Positions 19,796 to 31,028 are shown, counted from the stretch's first letter. The stretch: DNA of 42,573 nt from Zygnema cylindricum (GCA_037447655.1 JBBHKE010002054.1:1-42573); one strand, 5' to 3'. Numbers and translations: made by a program. The notes: generated by a model not told the origin, from the letters alone.

Positions 19796-20229
19796 GTTAT
19801 ACAGGTGTTGAGAGGACAATTTCCCTTCGGAATCCACACTAATTTTTGTTCCGATGTTTTCTTTTTACCGGCATTCACCGCTCCGCCATTTTCCCCACCG
19901 ACATTTCCCCCACCGACATTTTCTCCACCAACATTTTCCCCACCGACATTATCTCCACCGGCATTTTCTCCACCGACATTTTCCCGATCTCTCCGAATGC
20001 GCTTCCGTCTATTATCGTCCGAGGATCCAATAGTTTCCATGGTGCAGTTAAGTTTTCCTTCTTTTATCTCCTTTTCTTTTTTTTCTTCCCATTGTTTCTC
20101 CTCACTCATCAGATCCACGTCTATCTCTTCTTTTGTTCCCAACTTCTTAACGAGATTTTTACATATGTGTCTTTTCGTGTGCACCTTCTTATCGCCTCTC
20201 TCATCGTTGGCAGCAATCCCAAACTCCAA
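19796..20229 (-). CDS. Unassigned reading frame with Gly-rich pentapeptide repeats (possible exon)
   Basis: The frame starts at an ATG (20229-20227) and runs MEFGIAANDERGDKKVHTK, then a charged lysine/glutamate-rich stretch, then about seven pentapeptide units of the type NVGGE (15-bp DNA repeats, about 19885-19985), then KKKTSEQKLVWIPKGNCPLNT. Near 19795 the sequence ACG|GTGAGA looks like a splice donor, so this may be an exon whose continuation is not identifiable. I recognise no domain, and the repeat could equally be a minisatellite that happens to be open. The protein would be hydrophilic and largely disordered. No neighbour suggests a role. Confidence 0.25.
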
Positions 20230-21409
20230 ATGAAGTTTTGCCCATTGTTAAATTTCATGACCCTCTACGACTCTTTAATATTTATCAAGATAGCTTTGCT
20301 AAAGCTTTTGTTCGGTCCCCTCGTCACTCTTCGAGGGCCCCTCAAGAAAGGTGTATGAGCTTTTACATGATATCTCCCCTCTTGAAAGTCCATTGCAGGT
20401 TGATTTATTGTTTAAGGTGGCTTTCACGTTTGGTTGGGGGACATGTGTCACCCAACATAGTATCGCCCTTGGTAAGAACACGCCTTGTTGTTGTCTTAAA
20501 GCCTCCCAAAGGTGGGAGAATAGTTAGCACTTTGGGGCGAGGGTTTGGGGATTGGGGGAGTGTTTATGTCATAGGGTCGAGGTGGGGGTTTATATGTGGC
20601 TAGTCGAGGAGTTGACTTAGAAGAGTGGGATGGCCCTAGGAAGGTTGGACCCGATGGTAAATGCGTATGAGAAGACGGGAAGCGGGGCATAAAGCTCATA
20701 GTTTTTGTGGAGTCGTAGGGAGCTACGGGGTTGGAAAAGAAGATACTAACCTAAAATACATAATCGTTAGTAACCATGCCAAAATCCTCAAATACAATTT
20801 TGTGATATTGGTCTTGTCTTACTTCGCAATGTCAAATGTTATGCCAATGTTTGTGAAAAAACGTTAATAATGTGGCACAACCCTTGTGCAAATTGGGTAC
20901 AACGGCAAAGTATAGGTGTTATTGTCTTAATTTTTCTTTCGCCACTTGAAACATTATTTATTTTTGTACACGGTTTATTTTAGGTAGGAGTGCAACAATC
21001 AAAATATTATTAGCGTTCTTTCCAATCACAATCGTCGGGGGGGAAATAGGACAAGTGTGCTTGGGGAAAAGATGTTTTTAGGGTGAGTTTCCATTGCGCC
21101 ATAACCAAAGACCTGTTTTTATGCCAATGCCTGTTGTGTTTCGTGTCAAAACTAATTTTTTTTTTTTATATAATTACTTACTAAAAAACCCAGTATTTCG
21201 TACATACGTACATAATAATTTTCATATTAGGGTGTCGGCATGGGAGATTGACAACGTCGCCACGGAAAAGAGCACTCAGATTTGATTCCCAACTATAAAG
21301 ACGGGGGGAAATTGCTTGAACCTGTTTCCACATGTTGAAGCGTCGGAAATGTGAACACCACTATCACGGCTACAATATGGGAATGAGTATTGAAACTAGT
21401 ACAGTGCAG
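20230..21409. other. Intergenic, no gene seen
   Basis: Short open frames only (up to about 120 codons at 20238-20603), without recognisable domains. AT-rich runs occur at 21155-21170 and elsewhere. Nothing further is supported. Confidence 0.5.
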
Positions 21410-21411
21410 TA

Positions 21412-21951
21412 CACCGCTAATCATTATTAGTGTCAAAGTCACTAATTTGGGTTCTTAAAATTTTGATTTTTTTTTTCAAATAGGATACATGGTTTTAATT
21501 TTTCCTTGACGTTAGTTGAGGTACCGTACAAAATAAAGTAAAGCCCGAAATTTCAATAAAATATAAATAGTGTGGTGTACGGTCGATGTCAGATCGTGCA
21601 TAATTGTGCCTTTTCAAGTGACAATTTACAAAAAATGAATTAAATCAGAAGCGCACGCATAGGAACGTGCGCTAAAAAAAACGGAATTAGTCAGACAGGT
21701 AAATTAGTATAGCATGTACGGATATTTTAAAATCGCGACGGCGTACGATTTCTAATATTTTGTACGGATACATATATTAATGTATATAATCGTACGACGA
21801 AAATTCCATTTCTGTTGTTCCCAAGTTAGCATAAACGCCGAAATTAGAATACACCTTTTTTTTGAAAATTTTCAAATTCTTAATTAGCATCAATTACGGT
21901 AAATTTTCTTGAGCACTATTTAAACTTTGACACTAATAATGATTCGCGGTG
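21412..21951. mobile_element. Longer TA-flanked MITE relative (copy 4)
   Basis: The left end CACCGCTAATCATTATTAG and the inverse of the right end, CACCGCGAATCATTATTAG, match at 18 of 19 bases, and both continue into GTGTCAAAGT. TA lies on both sides (21410-21411 and 21952-21953). Length is 540 bp and there is no coding potential. A perfect 8-bp hairpin (AGCGCACG, CGTGCGCT) lies near 21650-21672. The interior differs from the 199-bp copies. Confidence 0.75.
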
Positions 21952-21954
21952 TAG

Positions 21955-22354
21955 TGTTGTGTATTGGTGTACATTTCCCAATAGCCGATATGTACCTTTT
22001 TTTGAGTTGTCGATAGCCAATATATTGGCCCGCATATATCGATTATGTAATAATCGTGATGGATTAACGATAAATTTCACTCTCGATAACTTTGCGATTC
22101 AGACCGTACACTTGTAAACTTCTGTACTAAAATACGGAACAAATTGGCATACGAGGCATGCCACACTATACAATGGCAAAATTTAACACGATATAGTATA
22201 AAGTACTATGATATAGTATACTATTTTTTCTACACTTATCGGGGATAAAAATTTTGTTGGTTCCGGACCGATATAACGGGACCCCTCACCGTTCGATAAC
22301 CGATAATTATCGATATCGATTTTATCGTGATAAGTTTTGACCCGATACACAACA
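21955..22354. mobile_element. Putative small TIR element with ATCGATA-rich interior
   Basis: TGTTGTGTATTGG at 21955 and CCGATACACAACA at 22342-22354 are inverse with one mismatch. The interior is rich in GATAA/TTATC and ATCGAT words, for example 22290-22330. I found no matching target duplication, so the element is tentative; it directly abuts the preceding MITE. No protein is encoded. Confidence 0.35.
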
Positions 22355-23525
22355 ATACAAATTAGGGTTACGTGTATAATTCAACGTTTATATTTGTTGG
22401 CGTTAGGGCTCTTGAACCCAAAATAAAGTTAATAACACTAATTGTTCCTTAACACTAATTAAGTAATTATTTCTTAAATGTAAAAGCGAAAGATTACAGA
22501 TTACAGATTTTCTTTAGTGGAAACGCTCTCATATAGGTTTCATAGCCTATATATCAGGGGTAAAGGCTTCATATAGCTATCCAATTCCGTACAGGTACGT
22601 AAATCATACAGGACATCGCTGCCTGAATGTCTAGAAAAGACAATATGCAGACTTCATTGGTCATACCGTACAAGCTTACGCGATGATTTTGACTTCACGT
22701 GCGCCACGAGGTTCGCACTTCTGGAATGGCCACGTGTTGCCCTCGACCAACATTCCCTTGCACCCAAACTCAGGGTGCGTCCCCATGTATTAAAGTATCG
22801 ACTTTAATCTGTCGTTTTCACCCAAAACGCAGTTCCGTACGAGAAAAACTTTAACCGTACAATAAAAGCAATTCTTTAAAAGTACTGCAAACGTCAAGTC
22901 GATACTTTGAGTGTACTTCCTGTTTGTCGTCATGTTAGCGAATTTTGGCGTTTTCCTTTTTTCGACCCCCGGGCAAGAGAATTCAGCCCGTCAAAAAACT
23001 TCATAAAAAATCACCTCGCGACTTGATTTCAGGGAAAGTACCTCGGAAATGGCGAATGAAAAACGGTCCACGCACGCGCTACACGAGTGGGAAAATTTTA
23101 GGTCGATCAAAAAAAAAAAAAAATGTCGTTTTGCGACCTGTACGATTTTTTTTTTCAAGGGTCTTTCGCTTTCAACGTCATTTCATCAAGGTGAAATCCG
23201 CGAGAGAGTAGCTTCTCTCCTTCTACCGTACGCTCTCCACCTACCGAACACTCTCTCCCACTTCCACCATCACGCTCCCTCACACTCCATGTCTCACACA
23301 ATGGAAAACTCTTGAAATTGTTGTTTTTTTTTTTTTTGTAAAAAATTGCGATGAAGCACTCGTAAATACGTCTCAGCAAAAAGGTTTCCTGGCAGTTTTT
23401 CTGCAACAGATTACCTTTTTCCCGCAATAGATTAAATTTTTGAAGCAAATGTGGAAAAGGAAGAAATTGCGAAGTATACAATTTCTTGGTTTTGTAAAAA
23501 TACGCAGGCGGAGAGGAGTCAGTTG
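22355..23525. other. Intergenic, no gene seen
   Basis: AT-rich to mixed sequence with several homopolymers (A-run 23109-23123, T-runs 23145-23155 and 23325-23338). Open frames cross these runs and have no recognisable domain. No gene is supported. Confidence 0.5.
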
Positions 23526-23636
23526 GACAGTGGTAGCAGGGTAGGAGTGTGACAGTGGTAGCAGGGTAGGAGTGTGACAGCGGTAGCAGGGTAGGAGTGT
23601 GACAGTGGTAGTAGGGTAGGAGTGTGACAGCGGTAA
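23526..23636. repeat. 25-bp tandem repeat, about 4.4 copies
   Basis: The unit GACAGTGGTAGCAGGGTAGG plus AGTGT repeats at 23526, 23551, 23576 and 23601, with a partial copy from 23626. Only single-base differences separate the units. Short frames through it are repetitive and probably not translated. Confidence 0.9.
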
Positions 23637-23674
23637 CACTCATGGTCTGATGTGGTCTGATGTCTACAATGTCA

Positions 23675-23898
23675 CGGTCAACATTACGATGTCACGTGAT
23701 GTCGCGGGAGTTGTGACAACATTTGTCATTGTAGACGTGAACATCCGTCGTCAGTTTTTGAGACGTCACCAATTGCCGCGTGTATTGTAGACGTTTACAA
23801 CCGTCGTATTTATCGCGTACGCCATCATTCATAGTAAGTTTCGTAGTCGTTTCCGACCGTCGCAAGTTGTACCCACATCTACACCCGTCACATTCCAA
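23675..23898. repeat. Degenerate repeat of about 56-bp period
   Basis: GTAGACGTGAACATCCGTCG (23731), GTAGACGTTTACAACCGTCG (23787) and GTAGTCGTTTCCGACCGTCG (23843) are spaced exactly 56 bp apart. The rest of each unit is poorly conserved. A weaker related unit may precede them. Confidence 0.65.
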
Positions 23899-26040
23899 AG
23901 TTCCGATTTCATTTTCGCACATAGGGACGCTTTTCAAAGTAGTACGCAACACTCCACTACAGTCCAAAATTCTTTTTCAAAGTATCGCCTACATGGGGAC
24001 GTACCCTCACGAAAGCAAGAAACAAAGAAAGCGACTACAGCAAGCGGACAGATAACGTGAAACGCGTAATGACGCGTCAACAAGGTACATTGAAACCCCG
24101 TACTAGTTTAAACTGTCGAAATTACCGTACACGCATGAAGCGAACCGCAAGGTACATAAATACATGTACTTTCTAGGCACAGAAATAACATGTACGAATT
24201 TGCAAAAGAAGTAGAAAATGAAACATTAAACTTAATAGCACAATATTTTTTACAATTCTGGCTCAATTTTGAGGAAGAAAAATAAAAAAATCAAAAAATG
24301 AACAGACTTTCCTAAATGGTCGCATACACTTACAAATATTTTTTGAAACTTGAATAATTGAAATCCGAGTTTAACCATTGGAAAAGGTTCAAACGAGGTA
24401 TTAAAACGTCCAGAATGACATAAAACGTTTCATGAACATGGAGGCATCAGTTTAGACTCAACAGTGCTCTGTCCAGTGATTGGGCAACCTGTGACCGTCC
24501 AGATCATTATCCATTTAGTCATTTACCCTACAGTCGTATAGACCCAATGACCCAATCATTGGAAACTGAAAAGACCTCTTTGGGGCCCAAAGGGTCCGGA
24601 AGCCCTTAATTCCCCGAAGCATTTTGAGGACGTCCGATTTGCACAATCACTGGACGTACGGCTGTCGGATACGCCAAACGGGGACGGAAATGTGCCTTTG
24701 GAAGATCTTGACTCCAGCTTGTAAGGGCAGATTCTCTACTTCTAGGCTGCTTTGAAGCTTCTACGCACGAGTTATGACGACGCTCTACGTCACGCCACGT
24801 CGCATGCGGTCACGGACGAGCCGGAAAAGGAGATTCCGGGCTCAGCTGTCGTTTGTACTTTCCTGTCATTTTTAGTAACGCGCTGACTCGGAAAAAATAA
24901 ACCTGCGAACGGGGACAGCTGTGCGAAATCGGATGGGCCAATTATTTTGCTTTGCGTGTGATATACCGAAGAAGAAGATACTGTACTTTTGAAAACCTTG
25001 TAGCTTCAGGAAGAAGATTGGAAAAAGAAGAAAGAAAAAAGCAGGTGCTGCTAAAAAATAATGCAGATCAACACGTATTTTTTTTTTTTTGTAGAGTGTA
25101 TACTGTAGAAGGAATAGGACCAGTGGTTCCGATCTCTACCCATAGGTTTTATGTGCGAACACCATGGGGAATGCGGTACTGTAATACGATTTAGTACGCG
25201 TATTATACAATCACACATTTTTTAGAGTTTCCAATTTTGTTTGTACATTACACATATCCGTCCTCTTTTGTTCGACATTTTTGGCCTCAGCTCCATGCGA
25301 CTTGAGGCGACTGAGGCGAATTGTCGGGTGAAGCAAAAGGTCGTACAGTGACACGACTTTTGGGCCGCATGGGAGGACGTGGCGTACGATTTTGTCCACA
25401 TCTCACCGCGTGACGAGTGCAAACAACAACAACAAACAAACAACAAAAGGAAAGAAATTCCGGGAATAACAAAATATTTTCATTTTTAATTCTACAATGT
25501 GCTTTATCCGTCTCAAAGTTTTTCTTGTAATAAACTCTCGAATTGGACCAATCAGTTTCCGTTTGGTGGCAGCTTGAAATCTCTCAATTTTCTCACAGGA
25601 ATTTTTGCGAATCCGTTTTGTCTTATCGTTCCTGTAATCGCACGCGTGGCAAAGCAGACCGGCTCACCTCATTTCCCGCGTCTCCCGCAATCATTGAGCT
25701 TAACGCGTCTGCGCTGTCATATCATTCTGCAGAACGATCTGAAATGACACGTCATAGCCAGCATTTGAGTTTGACTATACACTTTAACCAGCTGACGCGT
25801 GTCTATCACCAAGCCGCTCATTTTGTAGTTTTTAGAGAATAAACCTGCAAAGTTATTGAATACTGCTAAATGACAGGCCTTTAGACGCGTGTCTAAATAA
25901 CGCGTCAGATGATTTTTTTGAAAAAAGACATAATTTTTTTCGCGTGATAAAATGACATTCTGACACAAATTATTTTTTCCAGCATTTCTTTTTTATCACA
26001 AAAAAACTTCGACACAGGCAAAGCAGCCGTAAAATCGGAA
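23899..26040. other. Intergenic, no gene seen
   Basis: Several short open frames but no domain, RNA gene or clear repeat. A T-run lies at about 25078-25090. CAAACAACAACAACAAAC-type simple sequence lies at 25420-25445. Nothing else is supported. Confidence 0.5.
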
Positions 26041-26244
26041 ATGTTTTCCGGAGTTTCGTCCCGGTTTATATTTTTTTGGTTGCTACTCACCACAATTCCA
26101 ATGTCAACAAAGTCAATACCTTCAACTGGCCGTCTGCAGCTGTACAATTTTAATAGCGATGGACCTATTTTGAATTATGAAAACCTTTGCGCCCCTAATT
26201 GGCGGCCACCGGAAGCTTGGTCGGAAGAAAAACAAAACGGCTGA
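26041..26244 (+). CDS. Possible small secreted peptide (hypothetical)
   Basis: A 67-codon frame begins MFSGVSSRFIFFWLLLTTIP, which looks like a signal peptide (a basic residue followed by a hydrophobic core). It continues with a short polar part containing one Cys and the sequence LCAPNWRPPEAW. There is no recognised family, no obvious splice signal and no paralogue in the window. It ends just before the MITE at 26272. This could be a chance frame; I list it only because of the signal-like start. Confidence 0.18.
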   Translation: MFSGVSSRFIFFWLLLTTIPMSTKSIPSTGRLQLYNFNSDGPILNYENLCAPNWRPPEAWSEEKQNG

Positions 26245-26271
26245 TGCGATCCTGTACGAAAATGAACTGTA

Positions 26272-26470
26272 CACCGCGAATCGTTATTAGCCTTATGTAC
26301 GCTATATCGGCACCCCAAAATTTTGACATTGATACCTTAAATAGAATAAATTACACTATCTAAGGACGTGGACCATGATCTGCCACGTCTCCTGGCACTA
26401 AATTAGAATGAATGACGCTAATTTTTTCTTTACACTACTAATTTCTAGACGCTAATAACGATTCAAGGTG
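26272..26470. mobile_element. MITE copy 2, 199 bp, TA target duplication
   Basis: Ends CACCGCGAATCGTTATTAG and CTAATAACGATTCAAGGTG, with TA at 26270-26271 and 26471-26472. About 93% identical to the copy at 1586-1784, in the same orientation and of the same length. No coding capacity. Confidence 0.88.
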
Positions 26471-27879
26471 TAGCATATTTGCATATGCCATTGGTTTATA
26501 GCCCTCCTACATATTCCACGCACTAGGAAAGTGTTTCTGACTTTCGCAAGTGGGGAAATGAAGTTACAAGCGTGTGGAATTTTGTCGGTGCCGGTCGGCA
26601 CAATAGGTCACTTTTAAATTGCTTCGCACGGACAGCTTTAAATATTGTCAATTAGAAAAAGTATGAACGTGCTCGCAAAAATATCATGATTTTGCTGACC
26701 AGAATGTGAATTCTGTCATTATACGTCATCATGTACGTCATAAAGACAGAAAAATGCATATATACAGATGTTGTACAAAGTGTACAATTGTAGCGTATTG
26801 TTGAAAACTTAAAATGTTCAGAAAAATATCCGCGTACGAAACTAAAAATTCAAATGAATTTAATAGTTTTGGAAGCTCCTCACGTTCTGGGAAATTTTCA
26901 GATTTTTCCAATTGGTGGAGATTTCCATTTCAATCGTCTAAAGACAGGTGTACGACAGCTTAGCCGTCCGATTATCTCAGACGACTCAAAGCATCTTATC
27001 GAAGCCGTACGACTTTTCTCGCCGACTTTTCACCAGTTGCGACGTGATTCGTGCGAAATTCCTGACACGCTTCACGCTTCACTGAGACTCGTACGAAATT
27101 GAACCTTTTCTGCGCTGCAATATCGTACATAAACCCAAAATCCAAAAGTTGCTGCCGCATTTTCCACTGGAAGACGAAAAGAAGAACTGGGACGGAAGTT
27201 TCGCTTTATTGTACGGAATATAGCATTTTGGCAATCTTTAATCAGAGTTTTCACTCAGCAGTCTTTAGTTTTCTCTTTCAAGGTATCCATCCTTACGCTT
27301 TTACTATTTAGTTTAGTTTTTTTTCCTCATATTTTCATTTTTCGCTCTTTTTCTCTAGGCATTTTCTTATTTGCATTTTAATTTTGAGTTTTTTCGGCGA
27401 TTGTTAAGAAAATTGGCCTATTCAAGAAAACAAAAAACAGTTTAAAGATTTTGGTGAGTTTAACTCAAATATGAATGTCAGTTTTGTGACTTTACATGTT
27501 AAGATTGCTGTTAAATCACTGTTCAATATCAAATCCAAAAATCGAAAAATCGAGGAAATCGGAAATCCGAAGAAAATGGGGAAATCGAAAAAGGAAAAAT
27601 CGGAAAAAGTCAGAGTCGACAAAGCATCAAGCATCAAAAAGATCGCGCACCTTGACATGGTTTCTTCCATGTCCATTCCGATTTAGAAACTTCCTTCCTT
27701 CCTTAGATTCCCTCCATTCCTCCACTTTCCAGAAAAAAGCATTTTTTTCATATTTTGTTTCTTCCTTTTCCTTTCCTTTCCCCTCCCTTTTTTTCCATTA
27801 AAAAAAATTTCCCTCAACCCTGAATGTTTAATCCCGAGACTTGAGACTCTCAAATCCCAGTTCACTATTACTTTGATGT
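26471..27879. other. Intergenic, possible GT61-like fragment
   Basis: No complete gene is visible. On the minus strand around 27110-27185 an AATFGFWVYV-like peptide, preceded by an acceptor-like TCTTCCAG, resembles AASFGFWVYI in exon 4 of the nearby GT61 gene. The similarity does not extend to the neighbouring conserved motif. C/T-rich low-complexity sequence lies at 27690-27795. Confidence 0.3.
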
Positions 27880-27981
27880 TCATCGTGGATACCGGATGCC
27901 AGGGAAGGTGTGAGATCCGAGAGGAGGAGGAGGAGGAGGAGGAAGAGGAGGATACGGATACAACAAACCTTGTATTCACAA
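27880..27981 (+). other. Candidate upstream exon of the C2 gene (Gly-rich)
   Basis: A (GGA)n stretch ends in GGATACGGATACAACAAACC and then CACAA|GTGAGT, a strong splice-donor match at 27982. Read in the phase that fits the C2 exon at 29381, it gives RGGGGGGRGGYGYNKPCIHK, but a TGA lies just upstream in that frame. A similar GA-rich block recurs at 28505-28560. Assignment to the C2 gene is inference only. Confidence 0.25.
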
Positions 27982-28009
27982 GTGAGTGGCTTTGTTAATT
28001 TGGTCGTCG

Positions 28010-28480
28010 ATTTTGAGTTTTTTTTCTCATGAATTATACATTTTGTCTGGTTTATTTTGAGGTTTTTCTCATGAATTATGAGGTTTTTTTTTGGAGAATT
28101 ATGAGTTCTTTCTCATGGGTTATGATTCTTCTAAAACAAGAGTTTTTCCTCTTGAAACGAGTTTTTTCTCATGAATTCGGAGTTTTTTTCATGGATTATG
28201 AGTTTAGGCTTGAGTCACGAGTTTACCACGCATGAATTATAGTTCACGTAGGTTTTTTTGAATGTTTTTTATAGAGGTTTTTTTGGGACCTTTATAAGGT
28301 TTTGTCGGTTTTTAAAGTTATTTTTAAGGTTTTGTGGGTTTTTTAGGCTTTTGTTGGTTTCTGTAGGTTTTTGTATGTTTTTAGAGTGTGAGGTTTTTTG
28401 TGACAAATTGACGGAGGTTTTCTTGTATGGTTTTTTTGCCTGTTTTTATTGAGATTTTTATTAGGTTTATTAAGGTTTTT
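28010..28480. repeat. Degenerate T-rich tandem repeats
   Basis: Words such as TTTTCTCATGAATTATGAG recur about six times between 28010 and 28240. AGGTTTTTT-type words then recur to about 28480. Units are irregular in length. The stretch probably arose by slippage, in what may be an intron of the C2 gene. Confidence 0.6.
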
Positions 28481-28780
28481 ATATGGCTATATTAAAGGGT
28501 ACCATGGAAGAGGAGGAAGAGAAGAGGAGGAAGGATATACAACAAATTTTGCGTCCAAAGTTCAGGAGCTATAATTTTATGTAGTTACATGTGGTTTTTT
28601 TCATAAATTTTATTTGTTTTTATAATCATATCAATGTTTAACATATCTGCATATTTTTAGTAATTTATTTTTTTGGAATTGAACGGTAATCGTAGGGAAG
28701 GTATACGATGTTGGTTGACAAAAAGGAAAATGTAGGGTCTTTCTCGTAAACAATTGTGTCAAACGGGGTCTTAAACTAAC

Positions 28781-28783
<3 letters not shown>

Positions 28784-28818
<35 letters not shown>
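28784..28818. repeat. (TA)n microsatellite
   Basis: An uninterrupted TA dinucleotide run of about 35 bp, followed by a T-run to about 28837. Confidence 0.95.
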
Positions 28819-28822
<4 letters not shown>

Positions 28823-28953
28823 TTTTTTTTTTTTTTTGTGACCTTTGGAAGTATTCATAGGTTTCTGTCTCTAAGGTATTTTGAGGTTTTGTAAGTTTTC
28901 AACGGTTTTAAGCACTTTTAAGGTGGTATTTATGGTTTTTGACGATACGAGTA

Positions 28954-29167
28954 CACTATTCGCTATTAGAGTTAGTTTATTTTTTCGGCCTTTCAACTTA
29001 TTTTTTTCGTGCACACCTGTCGGATTATTAATTTGACGGTTTGATGGAACGTTGAGGTTCTTAGCTTCTGATGAGCGGTCTCCAAACAAAAAATGGTCAG
29101 GTGTGCACAGAGAAAAGCTGATTCAAGTGGCAAAAAAAACATCAACACTAATAAGCGATACACGGTG
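28954..29167. mobile_element. TA-flanked MITE relative (copy 5, 214 bp)
   Basis: The left end CACTATTCGCTATTAGAG and the inverse of the right end, CACCGTGTATCGCTTATTAG, are related to the other MITE termini. TA flanks both sides (28952-28953 and 29168-29169). An internal inverted repeat (GTGCACACCTGTC and GTCAGGTGTGCAC) could fold the middle. More diverged than copies 1 and 2. Confidence 0.6.
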
Positions 29168-29380
29168 TAGTTTTATGAGTGACTCTGAAGTTGCCAAAGT
29201 TGTAAACTCTGATTTTCCCACACGTTGTTTATGGTTTTTCCCGAACATTATTTATCATTTTTGTGAATGCCTGTCCAAGTTTTCTTACACTTTTTCTTTC
29301 TGGATCATTCTTTTTTGTTTCCTTTTTTATCTCTCTCCCTATCCCTCTTCCTCTCTCTCTCTCTCAACTATTTTTTTCAG

Positions 29381-30637
29381 AGGTCCCCCAGCAGGAAGTA
29401 ACGTGGTTGGTCAATTCTCTGCAACAATTGTCTCGATAACCGCTCTTTCCGATGGAATTTTTAGTGTGACCGATAATAAAATAGAAGACCCTTTTGTTAT
29501 TGTACAGGTAAAAATTCAATTCCCGAAACTCGTTAAGCTCACTTGAGACTCAAATTTATTATCATTTCATGTTTTGGCAGTTTTTTGTTGATGCTTTTTT
29601 TTTGTACGTTTTTGTTGCTTTTCGTTTTTTTTTTGTGTTTTTGGATGTTCATTTATTTAAATACAAAGAGTTTGCTATTATTGGTGGTTTTTGGAAGTTT
29701 TTGTGAAAGAAAACTCCTGCATTCTCCTCCATCTCCCTCTCCCTCTCCCTCTCCCTCTCCCTCTCCCTCTCCCCCTCCCCCTCCCCCTCCCCCTCCAATT
29801 TCACCTTTTTCTCCAGTAGGCTTAACAAAGAAAACAAAAAAACCAAAAAATCCGACCACTGACCTGAGAAAACAAATCAAAACTGAGCGATATCTTTCTC
29901 CATGTGTGTTTCTGTTTCTGTATCCGTTTTTTTTTTTTCCTTTCCAGCTTTCTTCCAGTTACAGTCGAACAAGAACCCTAAAAGGTCCTGTTTTTGGATC
30001 GCTTGATTGGCCGACGGGAGAAGAAATGTTTTTTCGTGACACTTTAACTTTTCCCGTGTGGGAAAGTCACAGTACGGAAAAAGTAAAATTTTTCGTTTAC
30101 GGCAAAAAAAAGCATGGAGAGGGACAGTATCTTGCGAGTGCGAGTATTCCTCTCAGTCGAGTGTTAATGAGGGGATCAGACGAAATTGTTTTACAACTTT
30201 TTTGTCGAAAACTAGGTCGACCTTACGGACAAATCCATGTCCGTCTCAGTTACGAACATAGAGGGAGAACGGACAGTCGAGATAGTACTGTTCATGGAAG
30301 AACGGAAAGTTTGGAAGGAACGGTTCACGGAGGTTCGAGAATGGAAGGTTTAAACGTTTTTTTGACTCGGCCTGCTCCGTGGATGAGGTCACAAACCTCG
30401 TCTTCTTCTGCGTTAGGAATTCCTCGTAGAGGTTGTCCTATTATTGTTTATTCGGCTGATGAAGATGCATTTATTGCGGTTCCAGAAGACGAGGGGTCAA
30501 CAAAAGGAGGTGATTTGTCTCATAGTTCCAGTTCCAGTTCCAAGTTCCAGTTCCAGTTCCAGTTCCAGTTTCACACAACAGTCATAGAAAACGACAAGGA
30601 GACCGTATTTGGGCTTCTGGGGTTTTTGTCTTCATAG
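29381..30637 (+). CDS. C2-domain protein (two exons seen; 5' part not resolved)
   Basis: Exon 29381-29507 follows TTTTTTTCAG and encodes GPPAGSNVVG, then FSATIVSITALSDGIF and EDPFVIVQ, the first beta strands of a C2 domain. The donor is CAG|GTAAAA. The acceptor TTTCCAG at 29947 opens exon 29948-30637, which continues with SRTRTLKG, DTLTFPV, KVKFFVYGKKK, ASASIPLSRVL and GQIHVRLSYE and so completes the fold. The tail has CPIIVYSADEDAFIAVPEDEG and a Ser-run/FQ-run hexamer repeat before the stop. C2 domains bind membrane lipids, often with calcium; few of the usual Asp ligands are evident here, so calcium dependence is doubtful. The start exon is not certain (see 27880-27981), and a further 3' exon cannot be excluded. 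Confidence 0.7.
29732..29796. repeat. (CTCCCT)n microsatellite in C2 gene intron
   Basis: About six CTCCCT units followed by about four CTCCCC-type units, inside the 440-nt intron 29508-29947. Confidence 0.9.
30524..30571 (+). repeat. (AGTTCC)n coding hexamer repeat with one-base slip
   Basis: Four AGTTCC-type units are read as Ser-Ser. An extra A at about 30542 then moves the following units into the phase read as Phe-Gln. The repeat lies in the last visible exon of the C2 gene. Confidence 0.85.
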
Positions 30638-31028
30638 TTAAAGTTGAATTTTTTCAGTTACCGAAAAAGCTGACTGAAAGAACGGAAATGTGTAGGGTTT
30701 TGTGGTTTCTTTGTCTCCCTGTTTCAGTCGGATTACAGTTATGTATAACGGCATTAAGAACAAGCGAAGAAATCTATGACAAACTAGGTTTGTTTTGTTC
30801 TTTCTTTTTTCTATTTGTAATACTTTTCAGTTACTAGTTATAGGTTTTTACTTAGAACTATTTTTCACCTAAAATGTTTATAAGTACATTTTAGATACAT
30901 TTTCCCACCTTTAGAAACCTTCAATGTTTTTTGAGGTTTGATTAGCCACAATTTTGACTGTCAGATGGGTTTTAGGGCTTTGGACTTTTTTTTTGTGTGA
31001 CTGGCAAACCTCATTAGGACCCAGTTCG

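Noticed and set aside
23526-23636. CRISPR-like array
   Set aside because: The units are directly contiguous without spacers and the context is eukaryotic; it is a minisatellite.
29052-29546. Continuous 164-codon frame leading into the C2 exon
   Set aside because: Its first part lies in a MITE and a polypyrimidine acceptor region; only 29381-29507 looks coding.
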